Made by a program: the position numbers and the translations under genes
From: Oxyruncus cristatus
Taxonomy: Eukaryota > Chordata > Aves > Passeriformes > Cotingidae
Length of the DNA stretch: 64,000 nt
Assembly: GCA_013399855.1 (NCBI GenBank)
Contig: VXAY01001096.1
Coordinates: forward strand, 1-64,000
Direction: 5' to 3'
Part shown: positions 11,801 to 24,931 of the stretch, one piece after another
Numbering within the stretch: position 1 is the first letter of the stretch
How the letters are laid out: every line of letters starts with the position of its first letter
The notes under the pieces: model-generated
Databases searched by the model: none
Seen by the model: only the letters and a program-made list of their open reading frames with translations
Told to the model about the DNA's origin: nothing

Positions 11801-14800
11801 CTGCACAGCTCCCTTTAGGAATCAATCTGCCATTTATGGTTTCCAATTTTCCATACTGGAGTATGGCTTGTTAAGATGTGATGGCTAATTTTCTCTTCAA
11901 AGTTTAGAGTTCTAAAATTCCAAAAAATATGGGGTTTATTGTACTGCCATTTATGGTTCCTATGTTATTCATCACAGAATGACAATTTCAGATCATCACT
12001 TCTCTGTTAATTTTGCCAGGGTGCTTCTGGATTCCATTTGGACTAAAATCGTGCTGGTCAGTGATTCCCTATATCTAGATCACTAATCAAAAAATATATC
12101 TCTCTCTATATCTATATTTCTATATCTCTAATAAAAATATTTTTAAAATATTTAGACTCAGTATTTTTTCTTTCCAAAATCTGTTATAATATCCAAGAAG
12201 AAGCCTTCATATTTATTGGCTTTTCTTGCTTTAGCATTCTTCTAAGTTCTCCTATATTCAACTAATACACGTGTGCAGCTGAAGGGGGAAGATGGAGTTA
12301 CCAGTGAAAATACGTTGAATATATAAACAGTGAACAGGTAACTATAGAAAAGTATGGGAGTGGTAAAAACAAGAGGTCATCTGGTAACTATGGAGCTCTG
12401 TCTTTAGCTGTCTCTGTACCACACCAGGGGAAAGTAGATGCATGATTGTACCAAGAACTAGATGTGAAGCTACATGTGTTATTTCACAAGGATGACAAGG
12501 TATATTCGTGGTCTCGAAGCACACTTGAGTTTGCACAGGCAACTCTTCCAACTTCATCAACCTCAAAGAGAGTGCATTTTTGGAGAGAGAGGGCTGAGAT
12601 TCACCTGAGTTGGTAATTTTATTATCTGCGCATGATACTGATTTCATTACAAAATTCAACCAAGGAGAATGCAGCATTCTTTGACCTAGCTGATAAAAGG
12701 TCAGAAAGCAATTTTGAATAATAAATGAGACCTGCTGACCTCATGACCCAAGTCTGGCAGGGTCAGCAGCAGCCCTCTCACCAGATGCTGATGGCAGATA
12801 TACAGACGCAGACAGCTCAACTAATGAGCTTCCCGGATAAAGGTTTTAGAGCCAGTGACATTTAAGTGCTATGCAGTATATAAAATAAACTTACAAATAA
12901 TCTGTGCCATAAAAAATTAAAGTGATATTTACAGTGAGGTGCAATATGACATACTTTGTAATCCTCAGCACAACGATTATTTTACTGCTTCTCCTAGGTG
13001 GCCTTTAGCCAGAAAATATAGTACCTGACTAACATTTCCTTTAAGGTCTTTTCACGCTTACATGGTTCCCATTCAGTGGCTGTAGTTTGAAAAGATTTAC
13101 TTGGATAGTGCATTTGTTTGGCACCTCATATAATACAAGTCAACAAAAATTATTTTTAAGATAAGTTTAAATTTATTTTATTTAAATTCAAGCTAATATA
13201 CTTCCTCCTCAGTGAGTGAAAGACAAGCCTAGAGTATGCAAGGCCAACAACTATTTTCTTCCAATCAATTCATGAACACTTCCACTCAGAAATGAGTTAC
13301 ACAGTAGATTTTCATGGAGAGGGCAGTGTACTAGAATTCATTCTCTCTTAGATTTAGAACCTACCTAGATTTCATCATGCAAATGTCCTATTGGACAAAT
13401 GGAATCCTACTCCATTCCAGACCTCAAAAACCCAGAGTTTTGACTTCACTTTAGGTGCTGGGCCTGAGTTCCACACCACTTCTTGTAAAAATTTGCAGGA
13501 ATATATCTCCATGTTTACGTTCCGCGTGAATTAGCCATGTTAGGTCAAATTTCTAAATATTAATCTTGAGATCTGAATTGTAAGGAAAGATAATTGATTG
13601 AGTTCTCTTCATTTCCAAATACTTCACTGTGAATACAATTAGCTAAAGGAACCACGAAACCTAAAGTAGCTTTTCTATGTCTTTTTGAAGTCACCATTAT
13701 TACATTTACAGAGGATGTCTTTTGGCCACTGAAGTCTAAAGGCTACATTAAAAACACTAAGGAAAAGTTATTGTGATCAATTCTGTGTTGCTTTGCATAA
13801 GCTAATTTTAACTTACACAACAACTGGTGTTTAAGAACTCAGAAACTTTCAAATATTTGGTGAAAATGGAGAAAAAATACTGCCTCATTTTATTGAAGGG
13901 GAATCTGAGGCACTAGGCATCATGAAGAAACAGGCTTTCTAAAGCTTCAACCTTTCAGTTTAACGGCATGGCAGCATGTGTTTGAATTGCAAGAAAGGAT
14001 AAAGAAGAATGATTAGCTGATTTAATTTTGTCAAACAATATGTATAGTTCTACAATATTATTTCCTATTAATCTCCTCTTTAAGCTAACCAGCTTTTAAA
14101 ATTACACTTATATTGTTAATTTTTCCTGCCTATCTTTAAAGTCTCCATTATTTAATCCATAGCTTTTCAGAGAGTCAAAAAAAAAAAGAGCATGACCTCC
14201 CCGAAAGGTCCCACAATCAATGTACATAATAACTTTGTAATATTTACAGTGTTATTTAATTCTCCTTACACCTTCACAGTGCATCAGCTCTTCTGAGTGC
14301 CACTGTACAACTTTTAACTGAAATGTTACCCCTGACATTTATAGATGGAATTTACCTACCCAGTGGTGACTGGCATACCACTAGGGAGAGAGCATCTGTA
14401 TCCTTCTGATCCAGGGGCTGCCAGGAGCCATTTAGATCTTTTTAATCAGTGCTGATTAAGGCAAGTCAGATGACTACCCTCAAATTTATCACTGCCTCCA
14501 AAGACCTTGGAGTAGCCAATAGCTTGGGTACCTGGAGCAAGGGACTGTCTTGGCCACACATCTTCCCTCTGAACTTGTGAGGACTTTGCAAGGGGAATTA
14601 CACACTGTCTCTACATAATCTATCCCAATTTTTCACTGAGTCAAGTGTGTGCCCAGAATACAATTTTGGGACTTCAGTACTGTGTGTAGATATCAATTAA
14701 ACTCATTGTTGGTGAACCTAGCTTCTAAACCTTAGTGCATTCATTTAGGGAACCAGTAACAGTAACCAGCTCCTGCACTTCCAGCCTGCATGTAATTGAA

Positions 14801-15091
14801 ATACAATTTGATTAGAAATAGATTAAATTACAAAAGTTGCTCAAAAATCTGTCTGTAGCTTTGCTTCATGTATTTAAGACAGCAGAACCTTCCCCTAGCA
14901 AGGAAGGCTTTCTTATTCCACCTGTGCATCAACTAAATGTACTTAGTCTTGCTACTTTGTATTGTAAGTCTGCTAGATTTCCTTAAAAACATAACATTCA
15001 ATCTGCCTTACAATGGTTTCTCTATTTCATAGCCATGAGAGTACAATTGTGTAAGTCAGAGTCGTTCACAGTAGCTTCATACCCATTTCTT

Positions 15092-15113
15092 CCCCCCCCC
15101 CAAAAAAAAAAAA
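15092..15113. repeat. C10-A12 homopolymer pair
   Basis: Ten C followed by twelve A, simple sequence in the non-coding flank. Confidence 0.95.
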
Positions 15114-16285
15114 CCCTAACCTTCTGCCTAGCAGAGTAAATCTTCCATTATATAAATCAGCTGGGCTTACGTTAATTATTTACTGGTGAAATAATGTGAA
15201 GCAAAACAGCACAATCTGGAATTAGATTCACAGTTTTGAGATACATCTCTTAACCAACATCTGAAAAGGCTTTTATAACAGAGAGAGAAAGAGCTCAGGA
15301 GATCCACCCAGTGGGATCACCTGTGAGCAGAAATTCTGTTGCTCAGCAGGAGAAAACAAATGCAACTGGCAGTGTGGACCTCACTCTGGGCTTGCAAGGG
15401 TAAATGTATGGGAAGGAGAAGTCAGAAAAGTTACTGTACCTAACTGGCACTGTAATAACAGGAAGCAATTCTCTTACAGAAAATCATCCTAGACAGGTAG
15501 TCCACAATAAAATCGTTGAACAAACCTAGCTGTGTTTTGATGCTCCTTTGCCACTGTACATCGTAGCAACAGCTAATTGTGGGCTAGTGTTTCCACCACT
15601 TGTCCCACTTTTCATGCAGTACAATGCCACCATTCCACTTCATTTTTTATTCTGCCCATTTATGCAGTGACTACATCCACCAAAGGATCCATTTTACCTC
15701 TGTGCTCTAAATGAAGAATGTGTAAATTAGTACCGTCCACTGAAAATCAACATGCTTTTCAGAGTGTACAATATTTATTCTTCTTAACCTGGAACAAAGT
15801 ATTCCCAAAGGCAATTAACATGCCTTATGGTCTTTCTTCTCCTCCTCCTAAAACTACTACAAAACTGGAAAGTCAGCTCTTCATCTTGGTATGTTTTATC
15901 TAACTTTGGGCCAAATCAAAGCCCTAGTTGCCAGTTTTTCAGCACAATTATGCTTGATAAGAGCCACGTTCATACATTCCACAACAATTTCTTCTATCTG
16001 TGGCTTTTATTTTTCTACTAAGTAATTTCATGTGCCACTTTCCACCTGAAAAGATTGTGGTTTATTTTGATGCTGAATATGTACTGCAGTTTTGCAATTT
16101 GCATAAACTAACAAGCTGGGAATTTTCTAAGTAGAACCTGCACATTATCACAGTGATAAAGATACTGCAATCAATATTTTTTTATTTAGAAGAAACAGTT
16201 TCTCTGCATATAAGCTCTAAGATGTCTCATAGCCCAAAGCATAAGGCTTTTGTACTCTTGTTTAGGACCTTAATTACTACAATAT

Positions 16286-16363
16286 ATTTTACAAGCTTTT
16301 TTGTCAAAAGTCATTATATTTTCTATTTTACAAGCTTTTTTGTCAAAAGTCATTATATTTTCT
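16286..16363. repeat. Perfect 39-bp tandem duplication
   Basis: Two identical adjacent copies of a 39-base unit (16286-16324 and 16325-16363) that starts attttacaagcttttttgtc. No mismatches are seen, suggesting a recent duplication. It lies in non-coding flank. Confidence 0.97.
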
Positions 16364-19300
16364 CAATCCTTGAACTTAACCTGATTTCAGTCTTCTCTTT
16401 TGGATTTTGTAAAACCATAAGTGCTAAAAATGCACAAACTACAGAACTGCCTGTGGAGTTTGTGTCTTAGAAAACTCTTCCGCCTCCCCATATTTTACAT
16501 ATTTGTACCCATATCCATTTTTTCCACCTTTAAAAATCTCTAAGTCCTTTTTATATTGTCATAGTAGTGAAGTTCATTTGCAGACAGCTGCAATGAGTTT
16601 CCTCACCCTGCCCTGCCATTGACCTACAACCTGATCTAAAAGAACCACCTTCTTTCAGAGTGGAAAGTTATTCATTTGCTGTAATAGTTCTATTTTGGGC
16701 CTCCTCAGCAGAACTGGACAGTTGTGCCCAAATAGCATAAGGTTTTGTTATCATAGCCATGTTTATATACACACTGAAAAAAAATACAGGAATGTTTCAC
16801 TTAGGACTGGCTCACAAATCAGAGGCAAGAAAATTCCAGTCCTCATATATACCTGGTTTAAAAAAAAGTATTAGAAATGTATAGTTCTTGTTCATGTAGA
16901 TTCCCTTTGATTTTATGCTTTATACTATGCAGCTTATTCACTGAGTAAAATCTACTTTTCTAGCAGTCCATTGTGTGCAGGGCAGCTTTCAAATGTTACC
17001 ATTGCCAGAGAACAAATGAAAAAGAGATAATCAGAGACTCTGGAATAATCACTGAAAAAAAATGTTTCTGATAAAAACAATTAGTTACAAGCACTAAGAG
17101 TTGAAATTCAGTTCAGTGTTAAAGAGACAGTTTAGAAGCACATGGTACATTTATCACAGCTCCACAGACAAGTTATTGAGCTGTCTGTGAAAAACAGAGC
17201 CAAACAGGAAAGCTTTCAGCAGAAAGCAGTGGTTGAGGTCCTTGATTGATAGAGTTAGATGATGCAAAGCTGTCTGATGGCCTTTCTGCAAAATAAAGTG
17301 AAGGAACTCAAGGTCTTTCATGACGATCTCTGACCACAGATGAACAGCTACTTTATTACAGAGCAGACTGAGGTTGCACCTTAGTCCATATTCTGCCACT
17401 TTTGGATGCACACGGTTAACTTTACCAACAATCCACTGTGTTTAACATAAGTGTCTGCCATCTTTACAGGATTTTAAAAGGGACACTAGACTGCACTAGT
17501 TAAAAGCTTAGCCTCCTTTCTGTTTAACTGCAGTGACTGAAAAAATATAATCAGTTTTATCACAGGCTTATTATTGCAGTGATAGGGCTGGTTGTAGAGG
17601 GAGAACTGCCTCATTTAAAAGATACTGCAAAAACCCCATGGTGCATAATTGTGCATAACAGTCAAAGCGTACCTGTTGTCTTGCTTCCCTCAGAAATGAA
17701 GTAATTTACTTCTCCCAAAATGTAAATCCTATCTTCCTAATGACTTGGGTGCTACAGATATCATAGAACACATCTTTGCAAAACACCTGAGGATAATTAT
17801 ACCACATTTGTTTTTAGCAGAATTTGAATACTTACCTCCGTGATTGTCATATCTAGGAAACATTCTTTTTAAGGAAAAGATACAACACTACCTGGCCAAT
17901 AGGACGTGCTTACAGTCACCAAAACAATCCTGACTAGTGGGGCCCTATTCAGGTGAGAGCAGTGATTTCACAGTAGGAGCTGAGGTTATTTTGTTTGGAA
18001 TTTTAAAGGTATTTAGGTGCCTGTGATTCACACTGGCTGAGGCTGCGCTGTCTTTTTACTTTGGAAGTCCCAACTTGGAGCCAAATACTATGAACCCAGT
18101 CACTTCCAGACTTTCTACATGCAGTGCCCAGGTTCTCCCACTGCAGCCCATCCCCATCACTATTCTCACATAATAGTCACAATGTGAAGCAAACAGACCT
18201 CAGCATGTAAGATCAATGAGCTTGAGCCCCATATTATTCTCTGATATTAACACAATCATAGGAGGCTGATAAGATTTTCTTCAGTGCTTAAATACCTAAA
18301 CTGTGTCTTACAGGGCTTCTGGCCCTCTCTCTCTCTGTAAACTTCCCTCTAGATGCCTCAATGCATTTTTAGGTGATGGCTTTAATTTCTGCAGCATATT
18401 TCCAAGTTAAGAGGGCCAATAAGTCTTCACTGTCTGAGTCAGAACAGGTGGAAAGAAGAAAGAGAACATACAATGACTACAACTATATTCCATAAATATT
18501 TCCACACTGACTGACAGTTTTCGTTTTAGAAAAGCAAAAAATTCCACGAAAAATTTTTCGGAGTGTATGAGTTTGACCCTGGGTCCTAGTTTATTTAAAG
18601 TTCCTATTGCATACTCGGGGTTGCTAAAGCAACTTTCCCAAAGTTTCTCTCACTCACTCTCCTCAACTGTCCTTTGAATAAAAATGTGTTATCAGACATT
18701 TAAAGTCCTTTTTCCTTAATTATAGGTCTCTCATTGACAAGGTTAAAGTAGTGTCCTAAACAACTGCTGTGGCTCTCTTCCAGACGAACTATTCTAACCC
18801 AGAGCATTTTATGTTTGAAATGCTTAATTCATCCCTCCATTCATTTGTAGAGTTCAGTCTGAGTTACTCTCTCAGCTCTAGTGCTCCATTGGGAACATCC
18901 TCATGGCAGAACAAGTGACAGTAAAGCCCAGTAAACATCTCTCCCCAGGAAGTGTCTCAGAAAGCAACAGAAGTGTCAGTACCTGCAAAAATCTCAGCTC
19001 TAATATGGATATGTTCATGTATTCATACACCATCAAAAAGAATTATTCTTATTCAGCCATCTAACATTTCTGCTCTGCGGGGAAGTGATGAGCCTCGCTA
19101 ATAGCAGCACATCTCCTTCTGTCTTTGACAGCCTTGGTTTTAAAATCAGTGTTAATCACTACTCCCCAAACTCTCTTCCTCAGAATAGCTTTTTCTTTCC
19201 ATTACCTTAGTTTAATATTTACTTTAGGGGCTGCTGCCTAAATTGTCTGGTTATGGAATTCAGTGTCTCAGCTATCAAAGGACTGACAAAAGGAAGCCTG

Positions 19301-22300
19301 TGCTGAAATTCCAACTTTGGAGTGAAGAGTTTTCAAATGCATTTACAGCTACGATTCCAGCACTTCTCACTAACTGCACACTGTTCAAATATGAAAAATG
19401 TATTTATTTTGGTGATACACCACAGTTCCCTAACTAGGCCAACATAACTGTGGAACCAGTAACTGATCAAGTAAAGGAAAGAAGTTGAAAGTTGAGACAA
19501 AATTAAATGACAGCAGAATAGCTGCCACTGTTCAAAATAAACAGTGTCTGTTACTTTAGGAAAACATTATGTTAGGTCTGTGAGCTATTCAATCAAAGTA
19601 CATGCAATAGCTATGCTTTTTAGTTTCAAAATGCACACACAAAAATATGATCATTACTGATAGTCTATATGAGTATTTTACAGAGCTTGAATTCACAGAA
19701 CTGCTTAGCTCCTTTTTCATGGCTGATGTGTATAAGATACAATGGTCCTATATATTGAGCTTTCAACTCAGTTATTTTACAACAAAAAAAATATCCATTT
19801 TTGCAGTAATATACACCAACAGGAGTTTCAAATTACAGTATTTTAAACACCTCACCTGATATTATTTGGTTGGGTTTATTCTGACTGATGGCATACATGC
19901 TGCAAGTCTTGCAGGACTTTTATGCAAAATGAGATTTCGAGTATCATCCTGGCTTTTCTTCCTGTATTGTACAAAAAACTCCTTAGCACAGTATCACCTC
20001 ATAAAAAGGAAGATGCTCTCAACTGCCTGGGTTTGACACTGGTCCAAAAGAGTTGAGGAAAATGAAAACAACATTGAGTGCTATCAGTAGAGACAAGCAT
20101 TGGGAAATAAAAAAAGATTTCAGTCTTAAAGTGATGTCATGTGATTCTAACCACAACATTATATACAACTTCTAAAGCATTAAATATTATCTTAAAGTAG
20201 TATTTCTGATTAATATTAGGCACACTACATTTTGACACAATAAAGGCTAAACTTTGAAAATGATTGCTTTATTATATCTGTTACATAAGCTCAATCTTGG
20301 AATAAAAACCCTTTAAAAAATAAAACGCTGTGTCTGGTTCATATAAATAAAAGTGTTTTAAAAACACGTATTGACTTTTCCATGTTATTAAGCTTTTTAG
20401 ATGAATCCAGTTGTTAAATGGTTGTTCTAGTAACTGGTCTGTCATCTGGAAATGTTCTTAGATTGTTTTTTTGACACAATGTCCCTGCAGAAAGTTGGGC
20501 AGTGTGACACAGAGAGCACAGGTTTGCCTATCACACTGATTACTTGATGTAATAGTAAGCAAGCTTAAGTGAACTGTGTGTCTTCAATCTTTCCAATCAC
20601 TTAGGGATGGGCACCAGAGGATACCATCCATCATCCATGGCCTGAAACATATGGTGCATCAGCAATCTTAGGCTGACCTAAATGATAATAAAAGCTGCTA
20701 TGCTGTTCACAATAAGGAATTGTTGTCCACTGAATTACAGGATTGTGATTAGATTGCTAACATGGCCAACTTGATGTATAAGTGAAGTGTCCAGGAAAGA
20801 TATTCCCCAGGATCCTCTGAAGATTAATTTATACCCTTGAAATGTGCACCAATCACAGAATGAAAAAATATGTCAAGATATTTTTCTTGCGAACAAAAAA
20901 AGCACTGCAGTGGTAACAGCTATTAATTTATTGTTGGCAGTTTTAGCCAACAGAATTCAATAAACAAGGTTCTTAAAGGTTTTTCTTTTGTTGCAAGTTT
21001 TTTACTGCTTGACTCCTAAAAGCACTGAGCACAATATCTTTTATAAGAGGGACAGCTCTCCCTCACATTCTACTCTAAAAATCTCAAATAATTGCAAGTA
21101 TCACACAAAGACAGCTGAAAAAACATTGAAATTCTTCATTTTGTAACATTATATTACTATGTAATGGACCTATAAATATACTGCAATATTAAGTATCTAT
21201 TTTTAAGATAAAAAATATACACATCTGACCACTGATCCCAAAATTATCAATTTTGTTTCTCCATAAATCAGATTACACTTGTCATGTTACTTATTCATCA
21301 ATTTAGGAAAAATGCATCCACATCACACAGCTAAGGTTTAAACTGCAATATCAACTTTGGTGGGGCAGTGAGGAAAGGGGGAGTTATTACTCCAAAGTAG
21401 CTCTATCCCTTAAATCCTCTTTAAGTAGTAGAACACAAATGGTGAAAGGCACATTTAAGAAGCACAGTCAAAGACTGAAAAAGAACACTTTTACATTATC
21501 CACGAGCTGTGTTAGAGTGTAACTAAAAACCAGCATCTATTTGTGCTGAACATTTGAGACCCTTCACAAAAACCAGGCTGAGGGAAAACAGTCCCTTATA
21601 AGCCATGAAACTTGAAGGAAATTGTTTTGCAAATATGTCTGCTGCATACAATCATCACAAGAGGACTGGAAACAATGGTTCTCTCTCCCCTGTCTGTCAG
21701 TCACTTCTTTTTTGAGACATGCCTTGCTGTCCCTGTACAAGTGAGGTAGATCTGCCTGCTACGCCTGCTAGATTAGACCTTCTGCTGATGCTTCTGCTTT
21801 ATTTCTAGCATGCTTGCCTTTGACATAAGTCCTTAACCACATACAAGACCTGCTTTAAAACATTCCTAACCATGCAACTAAACCGTTCCATTTCATTACA
21901 TAAAAGCACAGGTTTAGAGTCATGGTCTTTTTTTTACTATTCCTTAATATAGTCTGTTGACAGCAGTGTAATTCATTTGATATACTATATATCACACCTT
22001 GACATGGATAACAATGGTCACTACTGAAAGGGGCTCCTATTGAACCTTCCAAGAGGCACATACTAATTAAACAATAAATTCGTTCCTGTGCCTTGAGGAC
22101 AGTCTTAATCTGTTAAATTTATCTGGGACACACCTATTTGAAACATCTGCCTAACATATCAAAATGCTACTCCTGAAAACACAAATTAAAACCAGTGGCT
22201 GCTTCACTTACATAAAAAAGCAGATTGACTTCTCAGTCAAGACAAAGACTTATGTTCATTGTCAGCTTTAAACTGCAGTCTGGTGATATGCAAAACCCTG

Positions 22301-24054
22301 ACAGCACTCCATTTCCAAAAGAAACAAAAATTTTAGCACTAGAACTCTATTAGTACATAAAACTGAGCTGGCACGCTTTAATTATGTCAAATATATTTTC
22401 CCCCTGTCTTTTGAAACTTGCTTCTGAAGCTAAAGGGAAAGGAAATCTAAAACTTATTCAGATATAAGCGTGGTAGAGAAGAATGCACAGATCAGCTATT
22501 TATTCTGCAGGAAATACCTCCTGGATTCAGATTCCTACTTCACCCTCTTCACCAGGCTATCTGAGCATCTTCTAATAGTGCAGCAGGTGATGTGACCAAC
22601 ATCCATCATATGAGAACAATACAGGCACCTGGTCTTTAGGGAATTAGTGATATTATCTTAAGTGTGATATAAGTTGAATTTTTCCAAGGGCAGAGAGAAA
22701 AAAGTCTTCTGATACACTTGGAATTTGAGAAAGGACAGATATACTAGAAAGGTTTCTATATTCTTTAACATTTGAATTGCCATCTTTATTAGCAATGTAA
22801 CTGAAAAACTAAAACATAATACTGAAGCAATATGGGATACTTGATGGACCTCACTTCAGTCTTTAAACTAAAGCACACACTGAAACATTAGATATGAACC
22901 AGGCATGAGAGATTAGTAAACAATTTACTTAAGTTTCAGAATTTGGCAGTCATTGTGAGAAGATTAATTCTGTTCACCATCTAAATATGAAATTCTATTT
23001 CTATTAATAATGTTTATCTGTTTGAAATAACACTTATCATACCTTTATATAAAAAGAAAAATAGATTCTGGAATATACGAGGCAAGAAATACAAATGGAC
23101 GCATTAAGACTTTTAAAAATGTGTGCAGGTGCAGAAGTGCACCCAGAGATGAACACACTGTCCATCCTGAAATGTAACAGTTCTGTTGAGATCCATTCTC
23201 CATAGTGATGGATATAGGTACCTCCAACTGGTTCAATATTTTCTTGATAAGCTTGGTAGGCAAGAAAAGCTTCTTTTGAGCCATTTCCATTTTTTGTTTG
23301 CTGAGACAGACACCTTGATCTCATTATTAGAGACAAGCACTGCTCAGTGGTGTTAATCTGCAGTGTGAGTGTTAGCCAGACTCTCTACGTCCATACTAAT
23401 AACCACTTGTATAAATAAAGTAGTTCTACCTTTCAGTGTGTTTTTCCCAAAACACATAATGGAAAATTTCCATCTTACTGAAAACTATTAACACCAGCTT
23501 GAAGTAATTTCTCTCTTTCTGCAAGGATCTTTTTTTTAAACAAACAAAACTATTAAAACATTTAACTTGTCTTACTGCCAGATAATTATAGTAATACTGT
23601 TAGTTCAATATTTGAGTGAACTTATTTGGAAGGAAATTATAAAATTAAGTTACGGAAGTCCAATATTCTGAAATTCAAGGACAGAAACATTTCAAACACA
23701 GTTATAGAACAGGTTCAGGAACCAATTCTGTATCTTTTAAAAGTTTAAAAAATACAAGATTCAGAATTAGAAGGTACCTTGCTTCACATGTCATTAAAAA
23801 AAAGTCAATAAATGCCATTTTATTACATAACAGAAGATTAACCAAAGCATGAGACAAATTGTTAAGTGGACACTGTAGATTGTTCTGCATTCCCAACAGT
23901 CCAGCACAACCCAAATCTCTCAGCAAGATTTTTTCCCCCCCCCAATAAGGAAAATCCAGGCAATAGAGCCCAAGGAAAACATCTTTCAAGGAGGGCAGCT
24001 CTGTAATCACATAACATGGAGAAGAAACCTTCTGCCAGGGGATCATCCCCTTTA

Positions 24055-24177
24055 GCCATGCTGTTCATACCACTCCTTTCTCAGAAAGGCATCCAGCTCT
24101 ACAATCTTTTTAGGGTAGGATCTATTTAAGTCTTTCCTGACCTTCATGTACTCATAGTATTGTACATGAACATGGAA
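24055..24177 (-). other. Segment resembling PA28 (PSME) N-terminus
   Basis: In one minus-strand frame the translation contains YMKVRKDLN followed by SYPKKIVELDAFLRKE, ending at TAA (24052-24054). This resembles the N-terminal helix of proteasome activator PA28 subunits, where human PSME1 has YFPKKISELDAFLKE. No acceptor or donor flanks it, and I could not follow the similarity to either side. It may be a decayed pseudogene fragment or chance. It is not annotated as a gene. Confidence 0.2.
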
Positions 24178-24800
24178 CAGCCAAGAAATTAATAAAAATA
24201 GTATCAGGAGGTGGGCGATTACAAAATACAGCACAGAAAAACTCTAGGTGGAGTGTTATAAATATGATTTAGGTATTCTGATACTGTGTTTTTATCTATG
24301 ACCATTAGCACAGGGCTCAGTTTCAGGGCTAACAAAGAACTATACACAAGTACTTTTCCCCCCACCTCAGTCTGATTCTCATAATAGAGCCACATAACAG
24401 AAAATCTCCAGCTTCACGAGAATTATTAACACAACACACTGTAGAGGAAGTGCTACATCTAGAAATAAAGTATTATATTTTTGCTTCTTTACTCAGCTTC
24501 CTTTACTGAAGCTGGGTGAGTGGAAAAGGACAAAAACTGAAGCAGGAAAACATCACTAAGGCCTGTAAGTTCCTTAACAGTGTAGACAATAGGGAAGGCA
24601 GGATCTGAGCAGTCAGCGTTCATCAGTCTCCAAGTTAAAATAATAAAAGGATGAACTTCAAAATGTAACCTAACCAAAAACTGTGACACACAAGAAATTA
24701 AAGCATTTCTTTGTGTCTGAACACTGTGTTCAGCTAAGAATAACAATATAGGCAGAGACATTCAGGCTAAAAAAGCAAGATGTGACAAGGAGTGGCTCTT

Positions 24801-24931
24801 CAAAAAAACCCAAAAACCAAAAAAACAACAACAACGAAACCACAAAACCAAAAAGCAACCAAACAAAAAAAACCAAACCCCCAACAAACCAAAACTAAAC
24901 AAGCAACCAAAAAACACAAACAAAACAACCA
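24801..24931. repeat. A/C-only low-complexity stretch
   Basis: About 130 bases of almost only A and C on the plus strand (three G, one T), in irregular CAAA, CCAAA and CAACAA units. It is strongly strand-asymmetric; the minus strand is T/G only. There is no regular period. The origin is unknown. Confidence 0.9.

Larger units (their letters stand above)
5436..16285. other. Non-coding flank, no gene recognised
   Basis: About 11 kb of AT-rich DNA with the pyrimidine run at 7271, the hairpin at 8857 and the C10-A12 run at 15092. The longest open frame is 146 codons on the minus strand (7636-8076), overlapping others in different frames, with no family resemblance. A TA/CT-rich stretch lies at 12095-12125. 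Confidence 0.7.
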
